Origin: Bacteroidales bacterium
GTDB lineage: Bacteria > Bacteroidota > Bacteroidia > Bacteroidales > Lentimicrobiaceae
Reading direction: 5' to 3'
Length of the DNA stretch: 64,000 nt
NCBI GenBank assembly: GCA_024636955.1
Contig: JAGXGB010000081.1
Location: forward strand, 1 to 64,000
The position numbers were made by a program, and so were the translations under genes. Shown one piece after another: positions 43,383-52,895 of this stretch. The notes under the pieces were generated by a model, which was given only the letters and a program-made list of their open reading frames with translations, ran no database searches and was not told the DNA's origin. Every line of letters starts with the position of its first letter. Position 1 is the stretch's first letter.

Positions 43383-44216
43383 ATGACAACCTGTTATTTC
43401 GTTTCTGACTTGCATGGCAGTGAAGATAAATACAATTTACTTGCAAGGGAAATAATCCGAAATAAACCCTCTTTTTTGTTTTTAGGTGGCGATCTGTTGC
43501 CTCATGTCAGATATTCAGATAAACAGAAAAGCAATGAATTAAATTCCTTTATTAAAGAATTTATGTTTCCGTTGTTTCAAAGTTTGCAAAAGCAAATGGG
43601 GTGTAATTATCCGGATGTTTTTTTAATCGCAGGCAATGATGACTATAAATCTGATATACCGGGTTTTGAATATGGCGTTCAGAAAGAATTGTGGAAATTC
43701 CTGAATAGCAATAAAGTAAGGTTTGGACCTTACCATATTTATGGATACTCTTATGTGCCACCTACACCATTCAGAATCAAAGATTGGGAGAAATATGACA
43801 TTGATGGTTCAATCAATCCAGGTTGCCTCACCCCTGAAGGTGGTTATAGAAGTGTTCCGCCCTCACCAGCAGATGGCAAACTAATCAGTGATGATTTGGA
43901 AATTTTGATTGGAAATGACATAATGGACAGAGCGATATTCATGTTTCATTCTCCTCCTTACGATTCCTTACTTGATAAAATAAAAGGGCAGGAAAGTATT
44001 GGAAGTATCGCTATAAGACGTTTTATTGATAACAAACAACCATATATCACACTCCACGGTCATGCTCACGAATCATCAACATTAACGGGATGCTGGAATC
44101 AGCAGTTCGGAAGAACGCATTCTTTTTCAGCTGCATACGATGGAAATGATTTGGCATTAGTGGTATTTCAGATTGATAATCCTGCTCAATCTGAAAGAAA
44201 GCTAATTGCAGAATAG
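43383..44216 (+). CDS. calcineurin-like metallophosphoesterase
   Basis: 277 residues. The metallophosphatase motifs are DLHGSEDKY (D-x-H), GGDLLPH (GD), GNDD (GN-D variant), a central H in MFHSPPYD and the C-terminal LHGHAHESS (GHxH). No signal peptide, so cytosolic. Its substrate (cyclic nucleotide, dinucleotide or protein phosphate) cannot be inferred. Divergent from pdxA, 66 bases apart; convergent with waaA. Confidence 0.88.
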   Translation: MTTCYFVSDLHGSEDKYNLLAREIIRNKPSFLFLGGDLLPHVRYSDKQKSNELNSFIKEFMFPLFQSLQKQMGCNYPDVFLIAGNDDYKSDIPGFEYGVQKELWKFLNSNKVRFGPYHIYGYSYVPPTPFRIKDWEKYDIDGSINPGCLTPEGGYRSVPPSPADGKLISDDLEILIGNDIMDRAIFMFHSPPYDSLLDKIKGQESIGSIAIRRFIDNKQPYITLHGHAHESSTLTGCWNQQFGRTHSFSAAYDGNDLALVVFQIDNPAQSERKLIAE

Positions 44217-44231
44217 TTTTTAGATAAACCC

Positions 44232-45551
44232 TCAACCAGCAATTTCATTGGTTATGTATTTCTCCAGTTCACTCATGATGAGTTGTGTTGCCCCCGTTCG
44301 GTTCTTAACATACTCGCTTGCAGCAATTGAATAAGCTTCAAGTTTATGAGGGGAATCAATGAAGGAGGTTACTACATTTATAAGTTCCTCTGCAGATGAT
44401 ACGCTAACTGCTGCATTTTCAGCTATCAGTTCTCTGGCTTCCTTAAATTTTAGATAATTTGGTCCGAAAATAACAGGCATACCGTACACGGCAGCCTCGA
44501 GAGTATTATGAATGCCTTGTCCAAAACCTCCACCAATAAATGCAATGTCACCATAATTGTATATGCGGGACAGTATACCAATAGAATCAATAATCACTAC
44601 TTGTTTATCAATTATTCTGCGAGCAGTTTTCATATTCTCACCTGTCCCTTGTGGTTTTTGGTCAGGGTTTGCACTAAACACTTCGCTAAACAAACAGTAA
44701 TTACCAGGAAATTTACCAGTAAGTTCATTTAGGTGGTGTGTATTTACCTCATGGGGCGCAATTATAAGTTTTAAATTAGGGGTACTTTCAACGAGTTTTT
44801 GTAGCAACACTTCGTCAGCTGGCCATGTGCTTCCGGCAACCATTATTTTGCTTCCTTGTGAAAAATTTTCAAGTTCATCAATTGGAGTTATTTGCTGTAT
44901 GATACTTGAAACTCTATCAAATCGTGTGTCCCCGCATACAGTAACGTTATTCACGTCAATCATTCTAAGCAGTTCAGATGATTCTTCATCCTGTACAAAT
45001 ACTTGTTTCAAATTACGCAAATGTGTTCTGAACCAACCACCATACCATTTGAAAAAGTGCTGTTCAGGACGGAATATAGCTGATATGGTATAAGCAGGGA
45101 TTTTATTGGTGTGAAGTTCATTTAGGTAGTTGAACCAGAATTCATACTTGACAAATATTGCTATTGCCGGGGATACTATTTTTATAAATCTTCTGGCATT
45201 TCTCTTTGTGTCAATAGGTAGATAAAACACCATATCTGCATCAGAATTGGCTGACTTGTTATTAAATCCTGATGGTGAGAAGAAAGTCAACAAGACGATG
45301 AACCCGGGAAATCTTTTTTTTATTTCTTGTATAACAGGCCTGCCTTGCTCGTACTCACCCAGAGAAGCACAATGTACCCAGATTACAGGGGCAGGATTTT
45401 CACCCGAATTATGAGCTCCGAAAACCTCTTCAAGTTTATCAAAAATATACCGCCGGCCATAGAACCAATCTCTCGCTTTCTGATTAACTAACGATAATAG
45501 TCGAAGGGATAGCCCGTATAAACCTACAATGACGCTATAAATGTTTCGCAT
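44232..45551 (-). CDS. waaA: 3-deoxy-D-manno-octulosonic acid (Kdo) transferase
   Basis: 439 residues. GT30 family: an N-terminal membrane anchor (IYSVIVGLYGLSLRLLSL), then PVIWVHCASLGEYEQGRPVI, FLTFFSPSGF-like and AIFVKYEFWFNYL segments, and the C-terminal nucleotide-binding IGGGFGQGIHNTLEAAVYGMPVIFGP. It adds Kdo from CMP-Kdo to lipid A precursors on the inner face of the inner membrane, so this organism makes a Kdo-containing lipid A core. Upstream neighbour on the same strand is an outer-membrane protein gene, 37 bases away. Confidence 0.95.
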   Translation of the reverse strand: MRNIYSVIVGLYGLSLRLLSLVNQKARDWFYGRRYIFDKLEEVFGAHNSGENPAPVIWVHCASLGEYEQGRPVIQEIKKRFPGFIVLLTFFSPSGFNNKSANSDADMVFYLPIDTKRNARRFIKIVSPAIAIFVKYEFWFNYLNELHTNKIPAYTISAIFRPEQHFFKWYGGWFRTHLRNLKQVFVQDEESSELLRMIDVNNVTVCGDTRFDRVSSIIQQITPIDELENFSQGSKIMVAGSTWPADEVLLQKLVESTPNLKLIIAPHEVNTHHLNELTGKFPGNYCLFSEVFSANPDQKPQGTGENMKTARRIIDKQVVIIDSIGILSRIYNYGDIAFIGGGFGQGIHNTLEAAVYGMPVIFGPNYLKFKEARELIAENAAVSVSSAEELINVVTSFIDSPHKLEAYSIAASEYVKNRTGATQLIMSELEKYITNEIAG

Positions 45552-45588
45552 CCATTTATTTATTTCGGAAAGAGATTCAGCGGTTCAA

Positions 45589-46374
45589 TTAATAGTAATA
45601 GAACTCTTTAGGCGTTCGTTTGTAAACCGGAATAAACCATCCTGCCTTTAATGAGAACAATATATCAGTAAATTTACCAGTGTTATAATTCATCTCTGAA
45701 AATGAATACGGTCGGGCATGCTGCGTAAAAGCCACCGTTAAATCAATTCCAGTGTAAAAATTTATTACACGCTTATTGTCAAGGTATAAGAATCCTGCAA
45801 AAGCGTTAATAGCAGGCCCTCTCTTTAACTCGTCATATCCTTTTAAATAATCACCTGTAATTTGAGGTGCTGATTTATCGCGATGGTCAATAAAAATTTT
45901 ATGCTCTAAATAGCCTCCACCAAGACCAAACACTATACCTGAATTTGGATTAGGTTTCCCAAGTGAAATAACTTTGCCTGCTTTTGCAATCAATGAATAA
46001 CCACGCTCATTAAAGTGGTAGGTGGAGTATATTCCTTCAAGGTCAACGATGTTCCCATCCTGTGTTTCAATGTTGCTTAAGATCTTATCGGTATTTTTAA
46101 CTTCTGTTCCGAACATAAAACCACCTTCAATGCCAAACAACCAATTTTCAGATGTTTTATACATGTATCCGGGACCTACCATTGAATTAGCACCAAATCT
46201 CCTGGCAATGTCACCTCCCGGAACCTGATAAGCATAGTGTGCTTGTATCAAATGCATTGAAATAACCGAATCCTTAACATTGAGCTGTGCATGCGCAATG
46301 CCAGGAATCATGAACATTAAAGTTATAAAACAGGAAGTAATGAGCGCGCTTGAAAGGGAGATAATCCTAAGCAT
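45589..46374 (-). CDS. outer-membrane beta-barrel protein of unknown function
   Basis: 261 residues with signal peptide ending GIAHAQ. Repeated strand motifs (LFGIEGGFMFGTEVK, GIVFGLGGGYLEHKIFI, VINFYTGIDLTVAFTQ, LFSLKAGWFIPVYKR) predict an 8-10-stranded barrel. Position directly before waaA suggests an envelope role. Many Bacteroidota encode a similar protein next to waaA (recall). A -7 box precedes it and no catalytic motif is seen. Confidence 0.75.
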   Translation of the reverse strand: MLRIISLSSALITSCFITLMFMIPGIAHAQLNVKDSVISMHLIQAHYAYQVPGGDIARRFGANSMVGPGYMYKTSENWLFGIEGGFMFGTEVKNTDKILSNIETQDGNIVDLEGIYSTYHFNERGYSLIAKAGKVISLGKPNPNSGIVFGLGGGYLEHKIFIDHRDKSAPQITGDYLKGYDELKRGPAINAFAGFLYLDNKRVINFYTGIDLTVAFTQHARPYSFSEMNYNTGKFTDILFSLKAGWFIPVYKRTPKEFYYY

Positions 46375-46400
46375 TATATGTTAACTGGTTGGTATAGGGT

Positions 46401-46409
46401 GCAAATATA
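46401..46409 (-). promoter_or_regulatory. -7 promoter box for the outer-membrane protein/waaA unit
   Basis: The reverse strand reads TATATTTGC, 26 bases before the ATG at 46374, matching TAnnTTTG. It is one half of a divergent promoter region; the other half is at 46479. Confidence 0.5.
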
Positions 46410-46478
46410 CGCAATACTCCAATAATACAGTGATTTTGTAGAAAGAGCAAGGTATTTTAACAAATTTGGTAATAGTTG

Positions 46479-46487
46479 TATCTTTGC
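46479..46487 (+). promoter_or_regulatory. -7 promoter box for the nucleotide-sugar cluster
   Basis: TATCTTTGC, a full match to TAnnTTTG, lies 61 bases before the ATG at 46549. A TTTG at 46465-46468 is too close to be the -33 element, so only the -7 box is called. Confidence 0.5.
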
Positions 46488-46548
46488 GGCCTTACTAAAA
46501 GAAAGTTTAAATTGATTCACCTATTTAATCAACCAATACTTCAGTTTC

Positions 46549-47682
46549 ATGAATAAAATATCAATGGTCGACCTTAAAAATCAATACCTGAAAATCAAAG
46601 ATCAGATTGATTTAGCTATTACAGAAGTTATTGATTCCACAGCTTTCATAAATGGCCCGGCTGTTAAATCATTCCAGGAACATCTTGAGCAATATCTTGG
46701 TGTGAAGCATGTTATCCCCTGTGCTAATGGAACTGATGCGCTGCAAGTGTCAATGATGGCCTTAAATCTCAAACCTGGCGATGAAGTAATTACCACCTCA
46801 TTTACATTTATTGCTACTGCAGAAGTGATTGCCTTGCTTGGGCTATCACCTGTTGTAGTTGATGTAGATCCTGATACATTCAATATTGATCCTGAAGCTA
46901 TCAAACGGGCCATTACTCCTAAAACGAAAGCAATTGTGCCGGTTCATCTTTTCGGACAATGTGCTGACATGGAAGCTATTCTTGAAATAGCTAAGGAGCA
47001 CAATTTATATGTTATTGAAGACGCCTGCCAGTCAATTGGCGCTGATTATATATTCAAAGATGGAAATAGAAAGAAGTCTGGTACAATAGGAGATATCGGC
47101 TGCACATCGTTTTTCCCAAGCAAGAATCTTGGTTGCTATGGTGATGGTGGTGCCATATTTACAAATGATGATAATTTGGCTAAGCAATTAAGGGTTATGG
47201 TCAACCATGGCATGACAGTTAGGTACTATCATGATTTTGTTGGAGTAAACAGCAGGTTAGACAGTATTCAGGCTGCTGTTCTGGATGTTAAGCTTAAATA
47301 TCTTGATGATTATAATAATGCCCGCACCCAGGCAGCTGAATACTACAATAAGGCTTTTGCAAATCATCCTAACCTCAAAACACCTTTTAAAGCACCACAT
47401 TCTACTCATGTATTTCATCAGTATACATTAGTAACTTCAGGTATTGACCGTAATGCACTCACTGAATTTATGGCTGTGAATCAGGTTCCCGCAATGATTT
47501 ATTATCCTGTACCTTTACACATGCAAAAGGCATATATTGATCCACGTTATAATGAGGGTGATTTTCCTGTAACTGAGCACCTTTGTAAAACAGTTGTTTC
47601 TCTTCCTATGCATACAGAATTAGATGAAGAACAATTAGCATACATTACCGGGAAACTCCTGGAATTTGTAAATAAAGGGTAA
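46549..47682 (+). CDS. DegT/DnrJ/EryC1-family nucleotide-sugar aminotransferase, WbpE-like
   Basis: 377 residues. PLP lysine K192 in FFPSKNLGCYGDGGA and the EDACQSIGA motif are typical. VPVHLFGQCADM and the overall pattern resemble WbpE, which transaminates UDP-2-acetamido-3-keto-glucuronic acid to the 3-amino sugar for 2,3-diacetamido sugars. The acetyltransferase next door is WbpD-like, supporting this pathway. Other sugar aminotransferases of the family are possible. Confidence 0.85.
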   Translation: MNKISMVDLKNQYLKIKDQIDLAITEVIDSTAFINGPAVKSFQEHLEQYLGVKHVIPCANGTDALQVSMMALNLKPGDEVITTSFTFIATAEVIALLGLSPVVVDVDPDTFNIDPEAIKRAITPKTKAIVPVHLFGQCADMEAILEIAKEHNLYVIEDACQSIGADYIFKDGNRKKSGTIGDIGCTSFFPSKNLGCYGDGGAIFTNDDNLAKQLRVMVNHGMTVRYYHDFVGVNSRLDSIQAAVLDVKLKYLDDYNNARTQAAEYYNKAFANHPNLKTPFKAPHSTHVFHQYTLVTSGIDRNALTEFMAVNQVPAMIYYPVPLHMQKAYIDPRYNEGDFPVTEHLCKTVVSLPMHTELDEEQLAYITGKLLEFVNKG

Positions 47683-47753
47683 CATAGAAGAAACGTTTAC
47701 ATGCTGTGTTGGTTAATTATGTAGGTTAACTGCTTAAACAATAACAAATATTA

Positions 47754-48335
47754 ATGGACGAAAAGATAGATTATTTTGCACATGAAACTGCTGTGATAGA
47801 TGAAGGCTGCACTATTGGGAAAGGCGTCAAAATCTGGCACTTCTGCCATGTGATGGAAGGCTGCATTATTGGAGAAGGTTGCAACATTGGCCAGAATGTA
47901 GTGATTTCTCCAGGCGTTGTACTCGGAAAAAATGTAAAAGTCCAGAACAATGTTTCCATCTATACAGGTGTTACTTGTGAGGATGATGTTTTCCTTGGGC
48001 CATCAATGGTGTTCACAAATGTTATTAATCCAAGAAGTGCAGTCAACCGACGCGGCAGCTACAGCACTACTGTGGTTAAAAAAGGCGCTTCAATTGGGGC
48101 AAATGCAACCATTGTTTGCGGACATGATATTGGAGAATATGCCTTCATTGGTGCTGGTGCTGTGGTAACTAAAGAGGTGTTACCTTATGCTCTGGTTGTT
48201 GGTAATCCTGCAAGGCAGACGGGGTGGATGAGTGAATATGGCCACAAACTGAGTTTTAATAAAGAAGGAATAGCTGAATGTCCTGAAAGCCGTGACATTT
48301 ATCAATTGAAGGATGGACACGTTAGTAAGATTTAA
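47754..48335 (+). CDS. left-handed beta-helix acetyltransferase, WbpD-like
   Basis: 193 residues built of hexapeptide repeats (IGKGVKIWHFCHVMEGCIIG, NVVISPGVVLGKNVKVQNNV). FLGPSMVFTNVINPRSAVNR and YALVVGNPARQTGWMSEYGH are close to WbpD/WlbB, which acetylate UDP-2-acetamido-3-amino-glucuronic acid using acetyl-CoA. The C-terminal AECPESRDIYQLKDG tail is also that of WbpD (from memory). With the WbpE-like enzyme it gives two consecutive steps of UDP-diNAcGlcA synthesis. Confidence 0.87.
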   Translation: MDEKIDYFAHETAVIDEGCTIGKGVKIWHFCHVMEGCIIGEGCNIGQNVVISPGVVLGKNVKVQNNVSIYTGVTCEDDVFLGPSMVFTNVINPRSAVNRRGSYSTTVVKKGASIGANATIVCGHDIGEYAFIGAGAVVTKEVLPYALVVGNPARQTGWMSEYGHKLSFNKEGIAECPESRDIYQLKDGHVSKI

Positions 48336-48358
48336 AACCAAACATTAAACATTGCATT

Positions 48359-49387
48359 ATGAAGGTTCTGGTCACTGGAGGTACAGGGTACATAGGTTCT
48401 CACACAGTAGTTGAGTTGCAAAATAAGGGTTATGAGGTGATTATTATTGATAACCTTTCTAATTCATATAAGTATGTTATAGACAGGATAACTCAAATTA
48501 CGGGTACAAGACCAGGCTATTACAATTTTGATCTTTCTGATGGTGCAAAGACCGCTGAATTCTTTAATGAAAACTCAGACATCTCCGGCATTATACACTT
48601 CGCTGCTTATAAAGCAGTTGGTGAATCAATGGAAAAGCCGCTGATGTATTATCAGAACAACCTGATTTCACTCCTCAATATCCTGGATGGAATGAAGGAG
48701 CATCACATTGTTAATTTAGTATTCTCATCATCCTGCACTGTCTACGGGCAGCCAGATGAACTGCCGGTAAAAGAAAGTTCACCGCTTAAGGAAGCATGGT
48801 CACCATATGGTAGTACTAAACAAATGTCGGAAGAAATTATTAGATTTGCAGTTCAGGCACATGGCTTGCGCAGCATAGCACTTCGATATTTTAACCCCAT
48901 TGGTGCGCATGATTCAGCACTGATTGGTGAACTACCATTAGGAGTGCCTAATAACCTGGTTCCATTTATAACCCAAACTGGTATAGGCAAACGCCAGATG
49001 TTGAAAGTTTTTGGGTCAGATTATAATACGCCCGATGGCACAGCAGTGCGTGACTATATACATGTAGTTGACCTTGCTAAAGCCCACGTAACAGCTGTTG
49101 ACAGGATGATTGAAAAGAAGTCAGCACATGATTATGAAGTATTTAATCTTGGTACAGGTAATGGATTTAGTGTACTTGAGGTTATAAAGTCGTTTGAGCG
49201 GGTTGCCAACCAAAAGCTCAACTATGAAATTGTAGCTCGCAGACCAGGTGACATTGAAAAAGTTTGGGCAGATACTTCATTCGCAAATGAGGAGTTAGGC
49301 TGGAAAGCAACTCGTGACATTGATGACATGATGAGTTCTGCTTGGAAGTGGGAGCAAGCACTTAATGAAAATGAAACAGATCAGTAA
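48359..49387 (+). CDS. galE: UDP-glucose 4-epimerase
   Basis: 342 residues, extended short-chain dehydrogenase. NAD-binding TGGTGYIGSHT at the N-terminus, catalytic YGSTK (Y-x-x-x-K) after SSSCTVYGQ, and RYFNPIGAHDS typical of GalE. Interconverts UDP-glucose/UDP-galactose or the N-acetyl forms. It is 23 bases after the WbpD-like gene and 47 before rfbB, so one transcript is likely, serving surface glycan synthesis. Confidence 0.93.
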   Translation: MKVLVTGGTGYIGSHTVVELQNKGYEVIIIDNLSNSYKYVIDRITQITGTRPGYYNFDLSDGAKTAEFFNENSDISGIIHFAAYKAVGESMEKPLMYYQNNLISLLNILDGMKEHHIVNLVFSSSCTVYGQPDELPVKESSPLKEAWSPYGSTKQMSEEIIRFAVQAHGLRSIALRYFNPIGAHDSALIGELPLGVPNNLVPFITQTGIGKRQMLKVFGSDYNTPDGTAVRDYIHVVDLAKAHVTAVDRMIEKKSAHDYEVFNLGTGNGFSVLEVIKSFERVANQKLNYEIVARRPGDIEKVWADTSFANEELGWKATRDIDDMMSSAWKWEQALNENETDQ

Positions 49388-49434
49388 AATAGAAAATAGA
49401 CCTGAAGTATAAATTTCAAGTTCAATAAAGCATA

Positions 49435-50487
49435 ATGAAGAACATACTAATTACGGGTGGCGCAGGATTCATAGGTTCGCATGTTGTGAGGCTTTTTGTT
49501 AATAAATACAAGGACTACAATATTGTTAACCTTGATAATCTTACTTATGCCGGAAACCTTGCAAATCTTAGGGATATTGAAAATTCAGGTAACTATACTT
49601 TTATAAAAGGTGACATTACAAATGGTGATTTTATTCAGCAATTATTTACTGAAAGGAATTTTGATGGCGTAATACATCTTGCTGCAGAGTCACATGTTGA
49701 CAGATCAATTTCCAACCCTATGGAGTTTATAATGACCAATATTGTTGGTACTGTTAATTTACTGAATGCTTCATTATCATCATGGAAGTCAAACTGTGAA
49801 GGGAAACGATTTTACCATATCTCAACTGATGAAGTTTACGGTTCATTAGGTGCTGAAGGCAAATTTATAGAATCAACTCCCTATGATCCAAGAAGTCCAT
49901 ATTCTGCAAGCAAAGCCAGCAGTGATCATTTGGTAAGGGCGTATAATCATACTTTTGGACTACCAGTTGTTATATCAAACTGCTCTAATAACTACGGACC
50001 ATACCAATTCCCAGAAAAGCTGATCCCATTATTCATTCATAATATTAGGAACATGAAGCCTCTGCCCGTATACGGTAAAGGGGAAAACATCCGCGATTGG
50101 CTATATGTTGAAGATCATGCACAAGCAATTGATCTCTTGTTTCATAAAGGAACAATTGGTGAAACTTATAACATTGGCGGTAATAACGAGTGGAAAAACA
50201 TAGATCTTATCATCAAGCTGTGTGAAATAATGGACCAAAAGCTTAATCGCCAGCCTGGTGAATCAGCTAAGCTGATTACTTATGTAAAGGACAGGGCCGG
50301 GCATGATTTAAGATATGCTATAGATGCTTCTAAAATAAAAGGTGAGCTAGGTTGGGAGCCCACAGTAAAGTTTACCGAGGGATTTGAATCTACTGTTGAA
50401 TGGTATCTCAATAATGAAAACTGGTTGAATGCAGTAACATCGGGCGAATATCAGAATTACTACGAAAAGCAATACGTGTCAAGATAA
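49435..50487 (+). CDS. rfbB: dTDP-glucose 4,6-dehydratase
   Basis: 350 residues. GGAGFIGSH NAD motif, HLAAESHVDRSI, STDEVYGSL, catalytic YSASK, NNYGPYQFPEKLIPLF and RDWLYVEDH, all diagnostic for RmlB/RfbB. It makes dTDP-4-keto-6-deoxyglucose, precursor of rhamnose and related deoxy sugars. No rfbA, rfbC or rfbD follows, so the remaining genes must be elsewhere. Last gene of the nucleotide-sugar cluster; 169 bases follow before the catalase. Confidence 0.95.
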   Translation: MKNILITGGAGFIGSHVVRLFVNKYKDYNIVNLDNLTYAGNLANLRDIENSGNYTFIKGDITNGDFIQQLFTERNFDGVIHLAAESHVDRSISNPMEFIMTNIVGTVNLLNASLSSWKSNCEGKRFYHISTDEVYGSLGAEGKFIESTPYDPRSPYSASKASSDHLVRAYNHTFGLPVVISNCSNNYGPYQFPEKLIPLFIHNIRNMKPLPVYGKGENIRDWLYVEDHAQAIDLLFHKGTIGETYNIGGNNEWKNIDLIIKLCEIMDQKLNRQPGESAKLITYVKDRAGHDLRYAIDASKIKGELGWEPTVKFTEGFESTVEWYLNNENWLNAVTSGEYQNYYEKQYVSR

Positions 50488-50574
50488 TTTTCCATTTATA
50501 TTCCTGGTTACATTCTTGCCTTTTTGAACTTTCAGTTTCAGGAAGGACCAAATATTCTATGCTTCATTTTAATG

Positions 50575-50593
50575 AACCTTTGACGTAAAGGTT
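50575..50593. promoter_or_regulatory. inverted repeat AACCTTT-N5-AAAGGTT upstream of the catalase gene
   Basis: A perfect 7-bp inverted repeat with a 5-base loop (GACGT), 64 bases before the catalase ATG. It could be an operator of a peroxide regulator or a weak terminator for rfbB (no U-tract follows). Which one is not decidable from sequence. Confidence 0.35.
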
Positions 50594-50656
50594 AGTTTAA
50601 TCTTTTGATATTTCCTTCCTTTCAGGTACTCATCAAATGTATTTAAACATATAACC

Positions 50657-52813
50657 ATGAAGCAAGACGACACAAACAGCAGAAAGGACAATGATCCTGG
50701 AAGTGAGGATCATTTAACTACCAATCAAGGTGTTAGGATAAACAATACTGATGATTCTCTTAAAGTAGGATCACGCGGGCCAACACTAATGGAAGATTTT
50801 CATTTTCGTGAGAAGATGACTCACTTTGATCATGAGCGCATTCCTGAAAGAATTGTTCATGCCCGTGGTTCAGCGGCTCATGGAGTTTTCAGGGTATATG
50901 ATGATTCAATGAAAAAGTATACCAAAGCAAGATTCCTCACTGATCCATCAATTGAAACTCCTGTTTTTACCAGATTCTCTACTGTTGTAGGATTCAGAGG
51001 TTCAGCTGATACTGTTAGAGATGTAAGAGGGTTTGCGACCAAGTTTTATACGGTTGAAGGGAATTATGATCTGGTAGGTAATAATATGCCGGTTTTCTTT
51101 ATTCAGGACGGCATAAAGTTTCCTGACCTGGTTCATGCAATTAAACCTGAACCTCATAATGAAATGCCTCAGGCATCTGCTGCACACGATACTTTTTGGG
51201 ATTTCATTTCATTGATGCCTGAAACGATACACACGATAATGTGGGTACTTTCTGACCGGGCTTTACCAAGAAGCTATAGTATGATGGAGGGATTCGGAGT
51301 TCACACTTTTAAACTGATCAATAGCAGTGGTGAAGCTCACTTTGTAAAATTTCATTGGAAGCCCCTGGCTGGAGTTTATTCTGTAACATGGGATGAAACC
51401 CAAAAGATTGCGGGTGCTGATCCCGATTTTAACAGGCGTGATCTTTGGGAGTCAATTGAAATGGGAAATTACCCTGAGTATGAATTCGGTGTTCAGATAA
51501 TTAATGAAAGCGAAGAGTTCGACTTTGCCTTTGATTTGCTGGACGCAACAAAACTCTGGCCCGAAGAATTAGTGCCTGTCAAAAAAATAGGGAAAATGGT
51601 GCTAAACCGTAATCCTGATAATTTCTTTGCTGAAACTGAGCAAGTAGCGTTTCATCCCGGTAACCTTGTGCCCGGAATAGATGTCACTAACGACCCACTT
51701 CTGCAGGCAAGATTATTTTCATACCTTGATACTCAACTGATACGTCTGGGTGGCCCTAACTTTACTGAAATTCCGATTAATCGTCCTCATGTAGATGTAT
51801 CAAATAATCAACGAGATGGACACATGCGCCAGACAGTTAATAAGGGTCGTGTTAGCTATTCTCCTAATTCGTTAGGCGATGGTAAGCCTATGACTACTCC
51901 TAAGAGCGAAGGGGGTTATGTACATTATAATGAGAAGGTTGAAGGAGCAAAGATTCGTGAAAGAAGCATTAGTTTTAAAGACCACTTCAGTCAGGCCACA
52001 ATGTTTTATAATAGCCAAACTCCAACCGATAAGAAGCATATTCTGGAAGCATTTGAATTTGAATTAGGGAAAGTAGAAGCAATGGCCATTCGCGAAAGAA
52101 TGGTTGAACTTATTGCGAACGTTGATATTGATCTTGCAAAAGAAGTTGCCAAGAGGATTAATGTTGAATATACATCCATTGGCATCATTGAAAAAGCAGG
52201 TGATGCCGATAAAAACATTAAAGACCCACTAGCACCAGATAAGAAAAAGAAAAGTGTTGATGTTTCACCTGCCTTAAGTCAGGAAAATCATAGGGCTAAT
52301 TCATTAAAAGGGAGAAAAATTGCTGTGTTGCTGGCTGAAGGGTTCAATGACAATGAATATAAAACTTTCAAAAAGCACATGGACACCCTGGGTGTTAAGA
52401 CTGTGGTTATTTCAAAAATGCTAGGTGAATTGAAAGGAAATGGCGCAGACAAAGTATCAGTTGATAAAAGTTTCGTTACCACATCTTCGGTTTTATACGA
52501 TGGATTATACGTACCGGGCGGTGCAGCACACATACAGGCCTTAAGCAAACAGGGCGACGCAATTCACATGATAAATGAAACGTACAAGCACTGCAAGGTT
52601 ATTGGGCTAATAAGTGAAGCAGTTAACTTACTCGGAGTAGCTGATTTAAGTGGCATTAAAGAATCAAACACTGATGGAGTTAACATTAATATGGGTGTTA
52701 TTAGCTTGGTTGATTCAAAAGATATAACCGACTTCAACACATCTTTTGAAAATGCATTACGGCGATATCGCCATTGGGATCGTGAAGATTACATAGAGCA
52801 TGTCCCTGCTTAA
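50657..52813 (+). CDS. katE: large-subunit (clade 2, HPII-type) catalase
   Basis: 718 residues, the size of HPII catalases. Catalytic His68 in [14 protein letters not shown], the [19 protein letters not shown] segment and the heme-ligand [15 protein letters not shown] are all present. The C-terminal 160 residues ([44 protein letters not shown]) form the flavodoxin/DJ-1-like domain specific to large catalases. It lacks the DJ-1 cysteine, as is normal there. Degrades hydrogen peroxide in the cytosol and implies oxygen exposure. Ends at a strong terminator. Confidence 0.96.
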   Translation: MKQDDTNSRKDNDPGSEDHLTTNQGVRINNTDDSLKVGSRGPTLMEDFHFREKMTHFDHERIPERIVHARGSAAHGVFRVYDDSMKKYTKARFLTDPSIETPVFTRFSTVVGFRGSADTVRDVRGFATKFYTVEGNYDLVGNNMPVFFIQDGIKFPDLVHAIKPEPHNEMPQASAAHDTFWDFISLMPETIHTIMWVLSDRALPRSYSMMEGFGVHTFKLINSSGEAHFVKFHWKPLAGVYSVTWDETQKIAGADPDFNRRDLWESIEMGNYPEYEFGVQIINESEEFDFAFDLLDATKLWPEELVPVKKIGKMVLNRNPDNFFAETEQVAFHPGNLVPGIDVTNDPLLQARLFSYLDTQLIRLGGPNFTEIPINRPHVDVSNNQRDGHMRQTVNKGRVSYSPNSLGDGKPMTTPKSEGGYVHYNEKVEGAKIRERSISFKDHFSQATMFYNSQTPTDKKHILEAFEFELGKVEAMAIRERMVELIANVDIDLAKEVAKRINVEYTSIGIIEKAGDADKNIKDPLAPDKKKKSVDVSPALSQENHRANSLKGRKIAVLLAEGFNDNEYKTFKKHMDTLGVKTVVISKMLGELKGNGADKVSVDKSFVTTSSVLYDGLYVPGGAAHIQALSKQGDAIHMINETYKHCKVIGLISEAVNLLGVADLSGIKESNTDGVNINMGVISLVDSKDITDFNTSFENALRRYRHWDREDYIEHVPA

Positions 52814-52830
52814 AACTTAGTAATCTACAA

Positions 52831-52878
52831 AACAAGTATTGCTCAATAAGTGATCTTATTGAGCGATACTTGTTTTTA
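52831..52878. terminator. strong bidirectional terminator between katE and fabD
   Basis: ACAAGTATTGCTCAATAA (52832-52849) pairs with TTATTGAGCGATACTTGT (52856-52873), 18 base pairs with one G-T mismatch and a short loop. AAA precedes and TTTT follows, giving a U-tract on both strands. It separates the convergent catalase and fabD genes. Confidence 0.92.
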
Positions 52879-52895
52879 TAATGTGATACCGGTCT

